DNA of 64,000 nucleotides from Allolobophora icterica (lineage: Eukaryota; Annelida; Clitellata; Crassiclitellata; Lumbricidae). The DNA lies in assembly GCA_963556255.1 (NCBI GenBank), contig OY744611.1, positions 9,473,376-9,537,375 of the forward strand, written 5' to 3'. Below, one piece after another: positions 34,265 through 44,339 of this stretch; the first letter of the stretch is position 1; each line of letters begins with the position of its first letter. Made by a program: the position numbers and the translations under genes. The notes beneath the pieces are model-generated. The model worked only from the letters and a program-made list of their open reading frames with translations, was not told the DNA's origin and searched no databases.

Positions 34265-35369
34265 AGCCTTGAGATTAACGTATACACGGGAAAGGTTCAC
34301 AACGGAAACGCGAGATGTCAATAAATAAATAAGCCCCAAATATTTTCAGGAAACAACTTAGCAATTTAGAATGAGTTTTAAGGACGAGCCCCATTTATTA
34401 GTTCGTTCGTTTAGGAAGAAATGAAAGTTTCAAGAAAGAACGATAACATTTATTTTTACACTATGTACAAATTAGAAGGATACGCACTCTTCCAGAACAA
34501 GAACACAAAACGTATCAAACAAAAGCCAGACTCTAGAAGGACGTCGGCGAAAATTGATACAATCGTCATCCAAATAATGGAAGACTAAAATGAGATCCGT
34601 AATATATACCAGTAAAACCTGATCACGAAGGGTAAATTAAAATGCACTCAAAAGCAACCTCCGGTCTGGTCTCTCTATTCAAGAGCCTCTAAAGGCCTAT
34701 TTATAAATAGGCTTTGACAATATAATATACGTGTCGCTGAGGATTCAGTTTCTGCATTCACAGTTGGACTTAGCCCTGCTAATCTTGGTGCATTCCATGA
34801 CACACATGGTAAATGCTTCATCAGGTCATTACGACGATGAAATGGCGGATCAGAGGAACAGGAAACCATAAATGCTGGGTGAATATTGTTGCACACTGAA
34901 ACATCATGATGCTGAACAGAAACGAATTCAACTCCGAAACTCTTTTAGCTAAACGTTTGAACATAATTGTGAGATTTAACTCGCTAAATTGAATGAAAGT
35001 TAAATTTAAGTTTCTCCAAATGCCAGTGTGGAACTGTCAATCTGAAATTGTATTTGTGTTCAGCTTGGATCATAATGGCCAAAAAGGTTCAAGAAAGAAC
35101 AGCAAAACTTTAAAAAGAAATGGATCTAAGCAAATGCGTTTTCAGACAGTTACTCTTAGGCAGTCAAGTTTCAGCCCCTTTTAATTTCGACGGTGCTTCT
35201 ACAACAAAATACGATTCTCGACTACGATTTCACGTGGAGCGACCAACATTATCACCTGATACTTTATGAAAGCGGCGCGATAAGTAATTAGATTAATAAA
35301 TGATCTGAAATGTTCTTTATAGGCTTCTTTCAAATGTTAAGATACAAGATGCTGAGACATGTTACTTAC
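34265..35369. other. Intron sequence, nothing recognised
   Basis: Contains a minus-strand open frame at 34675-34896 with several cysteines but no splice sites or domain I can recognise. The 5' LTR expected for the old gypsy could not be matched to its other side. Confidence 0.5.
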
Positions 35370-35615
35370 CCTGCAAATAAATAGACTTTGACTCTTGATA
35401 GTATTGTCCTCTGATGATATTCGACGCAATACATGTGTAGTTGCCATCATGATTAACGTTGACAGTTGGTCCGTTGGTTGTTTTACCATTACTTTCATCT
35501 ATCCACTTATAAGTTGCCGGAGGATTGGCAGCGACGTTGCAGTAGAGCAGAGCTGGAGTTCGAATCTGACCGTTGTTATCACCAGTTATTGTCATGTTAT
35601 CTTCCGTTGGCCAAT
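35370..35615 (-). CDS. Receptor exon: Ig-like domain 3 (C2 type)
   Basis: 246 nt exon, acceptor TTTCTTGTAG above 35615, donor GTAAGT below 35370, phase 1 at both ends. The 82 residues form a compact Ig fold: first cysteine in ALLYCNVAANPP, core tryptophan in ATYKW, and DGNYTC before the second cysteine, the canonical D-x-G-x-Y-x-C pattern. N-glycosylation sites are present (NMT, NYT). Joined to the preceding exon it reads VEVLYWPTEDN, a usual Ig linker. It is the membrane-proximal Ig domain; the next exon gives stalk and membrane helix. One domain per phase-1 exon is typical of animal Ig-superfamily genes. Confidence 0.88.
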
Positions 35616-36410
35616 CTACAAGAAACGATTTGGATTGGGTATAAATCAATTTAAATTATTCAACCACGATCACGGATACTTAATTCAAGAAGTGCACACA
35701 GCTTGTATGTGTGCACGTATGAATCAAGACACTAATTATAACGTACTTATTTACCTCACAAAAGCGCTGCCCCTATCACTATGTTACATATATAACCAGT
35801 ACCTTTTGAGACAGTTTGCACATGTATGCTGTACAAGGTCAAAGCAACAGTGCGCAAATAGGAGACTATTCTAGGATGACGGTTCAATATACAGTATGAC
35901 AAGGACGATGAACTCAGGTCAATGTGAGGTAGCGCGACATCTGCATATCTCCATGCGGCAGAGCGTAACGATCGCCAGCCCATGGTTACTGGCTGTCAAT
36001 CGCTGCCAATCCTCCGGCAGTACGTAGTGAGCAATTAACAATGCTGCAATAGCAAGCGGGAGACGAAACCGAGGAGTCTGAATTTGGGTTACTCGAGACT
36101 CTTGTTCGGTTACAGTTGTTCTTTTTTAGAAGAAAAAGAGAAAACATAGGAAGTTCCTTTGGCATGTTGGTGAGCTTCCAACAGATAATAATTCCCAATA
36201 ATTCTGAATGAATAAAGATCCACACTGCGTTGGATTAACAATTCACAATTACTGTATACAATAATTTTAATGAATGCACAATATGATTTAAAATAAAAAT
36301 CCAGTTTATATGCCGAGGCAATATCACCGTTTATTGCCGCAGTAGCAAAAATTATCCTATTTGAACAATTCCGACCGTGTGAGAATGAAGAAATGATAAG
36401 TTTCACTTAC

Positions 36411-36791
36411 ATAAAACTTCCACGGGGTTGGTGCTGAGAGAAATTTCAATTAAAGAGTCGCGGGATATATCGGCGATGTCGTATTCGAAATGACAAATGA
36501 TGTTGCATGTATACTGCGGAAGCACTCCAACGGAAGGTTTCACAAGCACATAAGACGAAGTATTGGAAATGTCGGTGCTAGAGACGACTTTTCCTTCCGA
36601 TGTCCAATACGTTCTCAAAATACTCATCCGAGAAGAAGTGTCTTCATTTAGGAAGTCAGTGAAGACGAGTGTAGGAAGAAAATCCTCGTCAGTGAAAGAT
36701 GGATTGCAGGATATTCTTATCTCCTCGTCTCTTATTATGTCCGTTATTGTTGCCAAGGAATCGGTGCTTCTGGTTAACCTCAGTTCAGGCT
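36411..36791 (-). CDS. Receptor exon: Ig-like domain 2
   Basis: 381 nt exon, acceptor TTATGCAG above 36791, donor GTAAGTG below 36411, phase 1 at both ends. The 127 residues contain RDEEIRISCNPSF (first cysteine), a tryptophan in RTYWTSEGK, and LPQYTCNIICHFEYD with Y-x-C plus one extra cysteine. The domain is longer than the ~95 residues of a standard Ig domain, mostly between the cysteines (an acidic insertion, FTDEDFLPTLVFTDFLNED). It ends STNPVEVL, running into Ig domain 3 only 0.8 kb away. Together they form a two-domain block. Confidence 0.85.
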
Positions 36792-37130
36792 CTGCATAAG
36801 TCAATGAATCATATTATAATTCATTTTCTTCCTTCTGTGTTAAACATTATAATTTACAAAAAATGCCATTCGAACAGTCATTTACAAAAAGATGATAATT
36901 TGTTTGGTCGGGTATCCCTGCTTAGTGGGACTTCCATCCCTTTGGGGCCACCCATTGTCATCGATAACACCATTTCAGCGGTCAGATAAGACGGAATATT
37001 ACTTATTTTATTAAATCTAGATATACAGAAGTTTCTGTTAGTACATTACTTGTATTCTTATGACTGATTGTTGTTATTGATTGCAATAAAGATATATTTA
37101 TTTATTGATTGATTGATTGATTGATTGATA
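36792..37130 (+). other. Intron start; probable LINE 3' tail at its end
   Basis: No exon. The sequence GCAATAAAGATATATTTATT followed by five TTGA/GATT units (37078-37130) looks like the 3' end of a LINE with a simple-repeat tail, as in the minus-strand copy at 27224. Confidence 0.45.
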
Positions 37131-37964
37131 AGTGTCAACACTCTTCTTTTGATACTGTCACAACATCCTTCCTCTACTTCGCCTACTTTAATGTCTTTTT
37201 ACTTCTCTAATTCTACGCATAAGTAGCTCAATTAATAGTATAACGAGGCTGTCACATCATGATTAAGCTTACACAGTCCGAACACTTTTCTTAAGTAATT
37301 TCTCTTGCAATTCACACACGATATTTGAAGACCAATTTCTCTTATAATTTGTTAATGTACAGTTAGCACTCTTCGAAAACTTAAAAATAAGCTATCAGCA
37401 AATATTTCGCACGCCTCCTAAAACTTGAACAAGTAACTATTTATATATGCACGGTCGGACAACGGCCTATCGCATTCCAAACGCCTAGCCAGGCACATAC
37501 ATTTACGCATTATCTACCAACATAATATCCGATGTCCCGTCTGTTATTCCGTCTGTCGCGTCACTTCAGGCTATGGGCTTATTTTGGCCAACCCAAGGTC
37601 GCCTCATACACGGATGGAGGGCCGGTAAGCCCTATATCCCTCCATGCCTGACGCCAGCCAACGGCTAGCCTCAGGGAAGGAGGAATGGAGGTAGGACCGC
37701 TAGGCTCTTCCTCCCCCACTCACTCACGTCGGCTCGTCACCCATATCACAAAGTCACAACAACACAAATCAGCCGCCTCGTTGGCGCCCGTTTTCTCTAT
37801 GTCACTCAGTTCAATCTCTTTATCTTTAAAGGAAGTTGTTAAGACTGTCTTAACGTTGACCGTGTAGGCAGCAAACTGACCAACTGTTTATTGATACTTT
37901 TGTCTTTCAAACTGTCCTTTGTCTTTACAGTTTATGTGTTTCATTAAGTTTATAGTTTTAGTGC
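37131..37964. other. Intron sequence, no gene
   Basis: A GC-richer patch at ~37540-37760 (CCCTATATCCCTCCATGC and GGAAGGAGGAATGGAGG words) stands out against AT-rich surroundings and may be an old LTR or DNA element. No ends could be paired. Confidence 0.4.
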
Positions 37965-38110
37965 TTAAAAAGGACAATTGCTGCCCAACGATAAACATGA
38001 GGATATATAGTTAATACGATCCTTCCAACTTAGATGATTGTCAATGAAGACACCCAGAAACTTTATAGAGTCCACTTTGGTAATAGGTTCAATTATGGGC
38101 TTAATTTTCC
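37965..38110 (-). pseudogene. LINE reverse transcriptase fragment
   Basis: Minus-strand text IKPIIEPITKVDSIKFLGVF then IDNHLSWKDRINYISS. FLGVxIDNxLSWKxHIxYI is the conserved segment after the catalytic motif of Jockey/CR1-group reverse transcriptases. It runs directly into the TATG microsatellite. Confidence 0.78.
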
Positions 38111-38111
38111 T

Positions 38112-38490
38112 GTATGTATACATACATACATGCACACATAAATACATACATACATACATACATTCATATATACATATGTTCATATATACATAATTACATA
38201 CATACAAATATACATGCATACATGCATGCATGTATGCATGTAACCCATGCATGCCTTCCTGTCTGTATGCATGCAGGCATGCGTGCACGCACGGGTTACA
38301 TGCATGCATGCATGGTATGTATGTATGTATGCATTTATGTTTGTATGTATGCATGCAAGTATGTTTGTATGTGTGTTTGTATATATGTATGCATGTATGT
38401 ATGCATGTATGTATGTATGTATGTATGTATGTATGTGTGTATGTATGTATGTATGTATGTATGTATGTATGTATGTATGTATGTATGGAT
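38112..38490. repeat. Large (CATA)n/(TATG)n hairpin-forming microsatellite
   Basis: The left half is mainly CATA/CATG units (38117-38245), the right half TATG/TACA-complement units (38305-38490). Between them CATGTAACCCATGCATG and GCACGGGTTACATGCATG pair as an inverted repeat, so the whole block can fold on itself. The long Cys-Met-Tyr-Val and His-Thr-Tyr-Ile frames on both strands are artefacts. Confidence 0.93.
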
Positions 38491-38548
38491 ATAACTGTAA
38501 TAATTTATAGAGAGCTTTTTGTATGTTTCGTTACAGGGGAGATGTCCT

Positions 38549-38634
38549 AGTATGGAGGGAAAGTGTCCAGTGGGGTAACTGTCCGGGGGAATAATTATGT
38601 CCGGGGGATATGTCCAGGGGGGTAAATGTCCGTT
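38549..38634. repeat. Degenerate GTCC-GGGG minisatellite
   Basis: Five to six units of the type GTCC(A/G)GGGGGGTAA spaced ~16 bp apart (GTGTCCAGTGGGGTAACTGT onward). On the complementary strand this is GGACA...CCCCC, like the clean array at 17187-17294. Confidence 0.8.
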
Positions 38635-39351
38635 CACCCAATTAACTTCAGCGCTGTCTTTTGAACGTTTAGCAAATCAATCAGTTGAACGTCTTTATAG
38701 ATTGACGTATACAGATTCGCAAATAATTACGAAATATTTGTAAGCTTATATGTGCACTCGGTGACTAAATTGACAGCTATCGATTGGCTTACATTGCGTT
38801 CACTTATCCTACTACTCCTGTTTGTTCGAAAGTCCTTGTAGCAAAATAACTTAGGGCCCTATTTGTTTTTTGTGTGGAGAAAACTCTCATTAAGAAACAT
38901 AAAATAATGAACTTCCATAGCTGTTTTCTTCTAAAAGTGCCTGCTTTCATTATGCATGACTGAAATCACTTGTCACCGGTGTTTAATACATTTTTAACAA
39001 TTGTGTTTTCAAATTGCTTAACCATTCGTCGGGCGTGGGGTCAAAAATGACCCCATAGTGCATTTTCAAACCATGGATCGATGTCAAACTCTGAAATGGC
39101 TGCTGTGATTTTTCACGGGAATTATTGTACAGGCTGTGTTTACGTATTCCAGTTGAGTATGAATGCGAATTTTAAATGGAAAAAGAATCACAGGACATTT
39201 ATACACATGAGGTCATGGTGTCATTTTTGACACCAGTATTAATAATTGATGTTTCTTTCTCATTGAACAGTCTAAAGTTGCACAAAACTCACAATATTAC
39301 TTTCTTATTTATTGTTCCTATTTACGTATCAGTGTTGCCATCCAACTCAAG

Positions 39352-40290
39352 ATGCAGATTCCAGGGCCATACCTCACAATTGACGAAAGACTCGCTCAAT
39401 ATCGATGTCGGTGCAGATTCGTACAATACATTCCGTCAAAGCCGGTAAAATACGGCATCAAGTTATGGATGTGCTGCGATGCTGAAACCAAATACGTGTG
39501 CAAAGCCATTATGTTGCGGCAAAGACAGCGCTGATGCAGCTCCAATCAAAGATCTGGGAAGAAACGTTGCCAGACAACCTCTTGAATGTGGAGGTCGCAA
39601 CATAACCACTGATAACTTTTTTGCACCTCGCTGGCTCTAGCTAGAGACGTTCTGAACACAAAGAAATCTACTTTGGTTGGCACTATTCGTACCAATGGAG
39701 TACAGTTGCCCCCAAAAGTTTTTCTCCCAGAGGACGCGAGATTGTACTCATCTCTTGTCGAGTTCAACTGTAAGAAAGACAAAATGGTCATCGTCTTGTC
39801 GACTATGCACTTATTATCCAATGGAATATTTGGCAAGACACCAAGGAAACTTCCTGAGGTTTTCAACTTCTACAACAAGACCAAAGCAGTTGATTTTGCT
39901 GACCAGACAATAGAAACCTGCAGCACGAAGTTCTCAACCAGACTTTGGCCGGTAGTGGTGTTCTGCAACTTACTGGTAATTGCGGCACTTCAGGCTTACG
40001 TCCTTCGTGATAAATTGAAGGTGGACAAAAAGCTCCAGTGAGAAAGCGTCTTCATGAAACTGGGAAAAGATCTTTGCCAAGAGCTACAGGAACAGCGATG
40101 CAACTCATCGTGGACTGATTAGAGCACGACTGTTAGACGACACTCAGGAACCTCCAAAAAACGAAGTCGCTGCCAAGTTTGTCTCAGAGAGACCGACAAA
40201 AAAGTCACGGCTGTGTGCAAGGTATGTCATAAGAATGTGTGCCCTGTTCACTGTCAAATCTTGTGTCAGACACGTCTCTCTGCTGCTTGA
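39352..40290 (+). pseudogene. piggyBac transposase, C-terminal half with frameshifts
   Basis: Begins at the first catalytic aspartate (GPYLTIDERLAQYR), then FVQYIPSKPVKYGIKLWM. After a frameshift, GGRNITTDNFF holds the second aspartate, NTKKSTLVGTIRTNG follows, and KAVDFADQTIETC holds the third. LWPVVVFCNLLVIAALQAYV is the usual post-catalytic helix. The end is a cysteine-rich zinc-binding domain (CQVCLRE, VCKVCHKNVCPVHC) closing at TGA 40288-40290, which in piggyBac binds the transposon ends. At least three indels or stops break the frame, and the N-terminal ~250 residues are missing. Confidence 0.88.
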
Positions 40291-40349
40291 TGAAATACCT
40301 TCCTATAGGCTCCTAGCAGTCTCCTATGGTCATTCTAGCGTCATTTCAT

Positions 40350-40600
40350 TGTATTGAGGGCACTACACATTAGTGTAAGAACAGCATTACAAGCTTATGT
40401 TTGTATGTGACGTCCAGACATCATGACGTGACGTTATGTCATGACGTCACGTTATGACGTCATGCCATGAGGAAGCTTCACTATATTGTATTGAGTGCGC
40501 TAAACATTAGGGTAAGAACAGTATTACAAGCCTATGTTTGTATGTGGTGTCATGACATCATGACGTGACGTCATGCCATGACGTCACGTCATGAGGAAGT
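40350..40600. repeat. Tandem pair rich in TGACGTCA palindromes
   Basis: A ~138 bp unit (GTATTGAG..., TAAGAACAG, TTACAAGC, TATGTTTGTATGTG, then CATGACGT words) occurs twice, at ~40350 and ~40488, inside the 3' region of the piggyBac element. Each unit ends in overlapping CATGACGTGACGT(T/C)ATG palindromes. Confidence 0.85.
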
Positions 40601-41009
40601 ACAGCAAAAATGACATTTCACTGAATATTAATAATAATAATTACATTCTCGTGCAAACTATGTGCTTATTTTAAGTTTCTTATTTAAATTACGTGACAAC
40701 TACTATGGGGTCAAAATTGACCCCACGCCCTTAGTTGTATAGTCTTTCCACCCGACGGAGGGTTAAAGCAGAAACTATCCAGGCATAGTTCTTGCTCTAG
40801 ATCTTTGCCATGCATTACTAGGTGTATAGAGCGACTCCTACACTGTCGTGCTCTTCTGGTATCATGGGTGTGTAGTCCTCGGCCTACATGTATGGATGTA
40901 TGGACACCTAACATGGTCTCTCTCAGTTCTCCTAGACATCGTCACTGCTCAGAGTTTAACCAGATTGTTTTGAAACACTCAGAGCTAACATAAATTAATA
41001 TAGTGTGAT

Positions 41010-41212
41010 CAGGCCCGCCGAGAGGGGGGAAGGGGCGGCAAATGCCCAGGGACCCGGCAATTTTTTAGGGGCCCGGGCCGGGTCCGCAATCAACTTATGA
41101 AAAATATTATAATCAGTTATACAAAGTTTATGATTTATGCCTTTTAAAATATATTATCTGATGCTTAACTACAATCAGTTTAACTGTAAGCATTTGAATA
41201 AAATCATAGTTG

Positions 41213-41244
<32 letters not shown>

Positions 41245-41458
41245 ATTATCGTAATTATCGTACGGTCGTACTACTATTTATTGTTTCAATTTGTTTTTTT
41301 ATTTTTATTTTTCGTACAACCGTACGATATTATATTTATATAAAGCCTAAAGATAGTTTAGAGGCCCATGACTGCTCTGCCTAGGGGCCCGTGACTGTTC
41401 TGCCTACGGCCCTATCACTGCTCTGCCTAGGGGCCCGGAATTTCTGTCGGCGGACCTG
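41010..41458. mobile_element. hAT-type MITE, 449 bp
   Basis: Left end CAGGCCCGCCGAGAG, right end complementary to CAGGTCCGCCGACAG. AGTGTGAT is duplicated exactly at 41002-41009 and 41459-41466. The interior has GGGGCCCGTGAC...CTGCCTA repeats, a TA microsatellite (41219-41243) and no coding capacity. It split an Ig-like fragment on the minus strand. Confidence 0.94.
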
Positions 41459-41584
41459 AGTGTGATGTAGCATAAATATTCTCTAGCATCCCTATTAAAC
41501 CTCTCTTCAATTAGTTTTAGTCTGGTTTGATTGTTTCTGTTGGTGCTGATCAGATTGTGCTCCAGATCAGTAAAGTTTGTGCCA
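41459..41584 (-). pseudogene. Orphan Ig-like half-domain, cut by a MITE
   Basis: Behind an acceptor-like CTTTCATTCAG (just above 41584) the minus strand reads GTNFTDLEHNLISTN, then TRLKLIEERFNRDAREYLCY. This looks like strands D-F of an Ig domain, with the Y-x-C-like YLC. The hAT MITE follows immediately; in the pre-insertion sequence the frame stops a few codons later and no donor is visible. Its splice phase (2) does not fit the phase-1 chain of the receptor gene, so it is probably a dead or alternative exon. Confidence 0.45.
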
Positions 41585-42073
41585 CTGAATGAAAGTACAT
41601 ATATAATATCCAACAGTTAAATACCCTTTATTGAGAGGAAGTGGTTACAAGAAATTAGCGCATAGGCCTACCTATGATTTATAGATAACTTATCTGCCGT
41701 CATAAAACACCAAAATCGATGATATTACACTAAATTCAGCTGTATATCGTCAAGAATATTGCTCAGCAAACTGAGGTAAAATGATGGATCATTTACAAAG
41801 AGCTTTTGGAGCGGAATATTGGTTAGATAACACAACGTCTTAGAACACACACTTCTGCAAATGATACACAGTCAACTGATGTGCATGGAAGAGATGTTTC
41901 AGGTAAAAAAAAACTACAGTACAGAAGCCAGCAGATACAGATGTAGTGTAGTATATCGTGTAGATTGCAGTGTGTGTAGTGTAATCGTAATCGTAATCGT
42001 AATCCCCAAACTTCTAAAGCGCCACTCAAAGGCCAAGCGCAGGGCACCAGTCTATTCACGAGCGCTATGTCAG

Positions 42074-42330
42074 ATCACAGAGGGTTTCCAGAGAGTAGTC
42101 CAAAAGAGGTCCGAGTCCCGTTTCCAGAAGGCCAAACGAAATCAGAGGGGGTTACAGAGAGTAGTCCAAAAGAGGTCCGAGTCCGATTTCCAGAAGGCCA
42201 AACCAAATCACAGGGGGTTACCAGAGAGTAGTCCAAAAGAGGACCCAGTCCAATTTCCAGAAGGCCAAACCAAATCAGAGGGAGTTTCCAGAGAATAATC
42301 CAAAAGAGGTCCAAGTCCGATTTCCAGGGT
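42074..42330. repeat. 67 bp tandem repeat, four copies
   Basis: Units start at 42074, 42141, 42207 and 42274 with ATCA(C/G)AGGG. Each contains AGAGTAGTCCAAAAGAGG and TTTCCAGAAGGCCAAAC. It lies in the 3' untranslated part of LINE A. Confidence 0.95.
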
Positions 42331-42627
42331 ACAAGATCAGGAGAGGCAGAGCAGCTGTCAAGGCGGGTGTCGTTTACGGCGAGAATAATTGGAAGGCGGA
42401 GGATCAGATGAGTCAGGGTATGAGTTCTTGAAAAGGTGAGACTTCAGTTTTGAGTGGAAAGCCCGGGGTAATAGATAGAGGAACATGAGGATGAGGATGA
42501 AGGAAGGGTTGCAATGATGATGGAGGCACTGAGAAACTGCGGAATTCAGGGGGAGATCATTCCAGAGGCGTGGTGCTGTGATGGATATGACTCGGTTGAA
42601 GAAATTGAGGTGAGTAGTGACTGGGGG

Positions 42628-43255
42628 TCAAGAAAGACTGAGATAGGATGATGATCGGGTGGAGCGGGTTGTCTGAATGGTGAAGAGATCACGAAGGTAC
42701 TTGGGCTGGGGATATTGTAGGCAGTTGTAGGTTAGTGATAGAACTTTATAGTGTATTCGCTCTGGGATTTTTAACCAATGGAGTGATTTGAGGATGGGAG
42801 TGATATGATGATGTTTGGGCGTTCTAGTGACAGCTCTGGCTAGTGAGTTTTGGATAAGCTGTAGACGCTTGATTTGAGTGGATTCAAGGTTTTGGGAAAG
42901 AGAATTGCAGTAATCGAGCTTTGAATAAACAATGGAATAGCAATGATGGATGGCAGTTTTAAGGTCGACCATGGGTCGTATGCGTCGGTGGTCACGAATG
43001 TGCATGAAACAGGAGCGCGAGAGGCTGGGGATGTGGTTAGAGAAGGAGAGGTGTGGATCAAAAATAACACCAAGATTGCGAACAGGGGAGTCAGAGGTGA
43101 AGGTGAGAGACGACGAGTTAGTCGATAGGTTTATGGAAGGATCAGGGATTTTCTTGATTTGATCAGGGAGGCCTAGGATGATGAATTCAGTTTTGGAAGG
43201 GTTAAGGCAGAGGAGATTGGATGACATCCACTGTGAAATTAGGTTAACCACGTTG
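42628..43255 (-). pseudogene. LINE A reverse transcriptase, C-terminal part
   Basis: Reads NVVNLISQWMSSNLLCLNPS, KTEFIILGLPDQ, VRNLGVIFDPHLSFSNHI, then SKLDYCNSLSQNLES, RLQLIQNSLARAV and LKSLHWLKIPERIHYKVLSL. This is the conserved thumb and tail of CR1/L2 reverse transcriptase. It is open for ~210 codons to the LINE B junction. Its RT core continues at 43733. Confidence 0.88.
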
Positions 43256-43732
43256 AGTATTGTATTGTATTGTATTGTATTCGGATATTTATAAAGCGCT
43301 TCTAGCGGGAGGGCCATTCAGAAGCGCTCCCAGTGCGATAGACCCCGAGAGAAAAAGCAAGTTTTAAGAAAGGTAAAAGAGGAAGAGACGCTACCTGAGA
43401 GAATAGAAGAACGAACAAACGGAGGAAGCCCATTCCAAAGAGCAGGGCCAATGGAAGCAAACGACCTAGATTGAGCCAGTGAAGTCCTGACACGGGGAAC
43501 GAGGAGGTCCAAACGGTCAGATGAACGAAGAGGACGAAGAGAAGCCGCAGAGTGAGGGCGATGAAATAAGTCACATAAATATTTTGGAGCGAAACCAAGC
43601 TGAGCCTTAGAGACAAGGATGAGGACCTTAAATTGGATGCGGGCAGAAAGCGGGAGCCAGTGGAGTTCTTCTGCCATAAAGGTGGTGATATGAGAGAATC
43701 GAGGAAGACGGGCAATTAATCTAGCAGCAGTA
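43256..43732 (-). mobile_element. L2-like LINE B, 3' fragment inside LINE A
   Basis: 5'-truncated LINE with coding ARLIARLPRFSHITTFMAEE, LHWLPLSARIQFKVLILVSK and SFASIGPALWNGLPPFVRSS. The 3' UTR has CTGGGAGCGCTTCTGAATGG and GCGCTTTATAAATATCCG, then a (CAATA)n tail, seen as TATTG on plus at 43256-43281. A 4 bp GTTG (43252-43255, 43733-43736) may be the target duplication. The 3' UTR resembles that of the LINE at 27224, so these are related families. Confidence 0.88.
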
Positions 43733-44330
43733 GTTGTGTGATGGCGGTGGAAAAAGGGCCTGGGGAGAAGGATATGAAGAGTTGGGTGTCATCTGCATAG
43801 AGATGGTGGTCGATAGAAGGGGATTTTATGATATGGCTTAAAGGTGTGGTATAAAGGATGAAAAGGAGTGAACCCAGGACGGAGCCTTGAGGGACACCAC
43901 AGGAAAGAGGGAGGGGTTGTGAGCAATGGCTGAAGGCTTTAACAGAGAAGGATCGGGAAGACAAGTAGGACTGAAACCAGAGTAGAGCAGTGCCAGAGAC
44001 TCCAAACCAAGAAGATAGTCGTTGGTGGCAATGGTGTCAATTGCGGCGGAGATGTCGAGAAGACAGAGGCAGGAGACTTGCTGATGGCTGACGGCAGATA
44101 CCAGTTTATTGCACAGAGAGACAAGTAAAGTTTCTGTGGAGAGGAGTTTAGTGAAGCCAGATTGGTGGGGGTTAAGAAGTGAATTAGACGCGAGGTAGTC
44201 GTTTAGCCGAGATAGAAAGGAAAGATTGGAGATTGGGCGGTAGTTGGATAGGTTTTCCTTGTCAAGGTTTGCTTTTTGAGAAGGGCTGTGGCAATAGAAT
44301 GCTTAAAGGCCATAGGAAAAAGTGTAAAGT
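43733..44330 (-). pseudogene. LINE A reverse transcriptase, catalytic part
   Basis: Reads LPLSCGVPQGSVLGSLLFIL, then HHLYADDTQLFISF with the catalytic YADD, and FSPGPFSTAIT up to LINE B. Further upstream (to ~44330) the earlier RT blocks are recognisable only in broken frames, such as LVSAVSHQQVSCLCLLD. Confidence 0.85.
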
Positions 44331-44339
44331 GCATAGACC

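Larger units (their letters stand above)
39018..40766 (+). mobile_element. piggyBac element, 5'-deleted, 1.75 kb
   Basis: TTAA at 39018-39021 and 40763-40766 bounds the element. The ends after TTAA read CCATTCGTCGGG and CCCTCCGTCGGG, and a further inverted block GGGCGTGGGGTCAA...TGACCCCATAG is present near both ends (39030-39058 and 40705-40732). TTAA targeting and the transposase inside identify piggyBac. Confidence 0.92.
41980..44330 (-). mobile_element. L2/CR1-like LINE A, with a second LINE inside
   Basis: Minus-strand LINE. Its 3' end has TGGCGCTTTAGAAGTTTGGG then a (GATTAC)n tail, seen on plus as GTAATC repeats at 41983-42003. Upstream come a 67 bp tandem array (42074-42330), the C-terminal RT tail, the RT core and ~44330 as the approximate 5' truncation. 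LINE B (43256-43732) sits inside the RT. The same GCGCCACTC tail lies in the hAT at ~18332. Confidence 0.8.

Noticed and set aside
38114..38637. Long Cys/Met/Tyr/Val and His/Thr/Tyr/Ile frames
   Set aside because: Simple tetranucleotide repeat translated on both strands.
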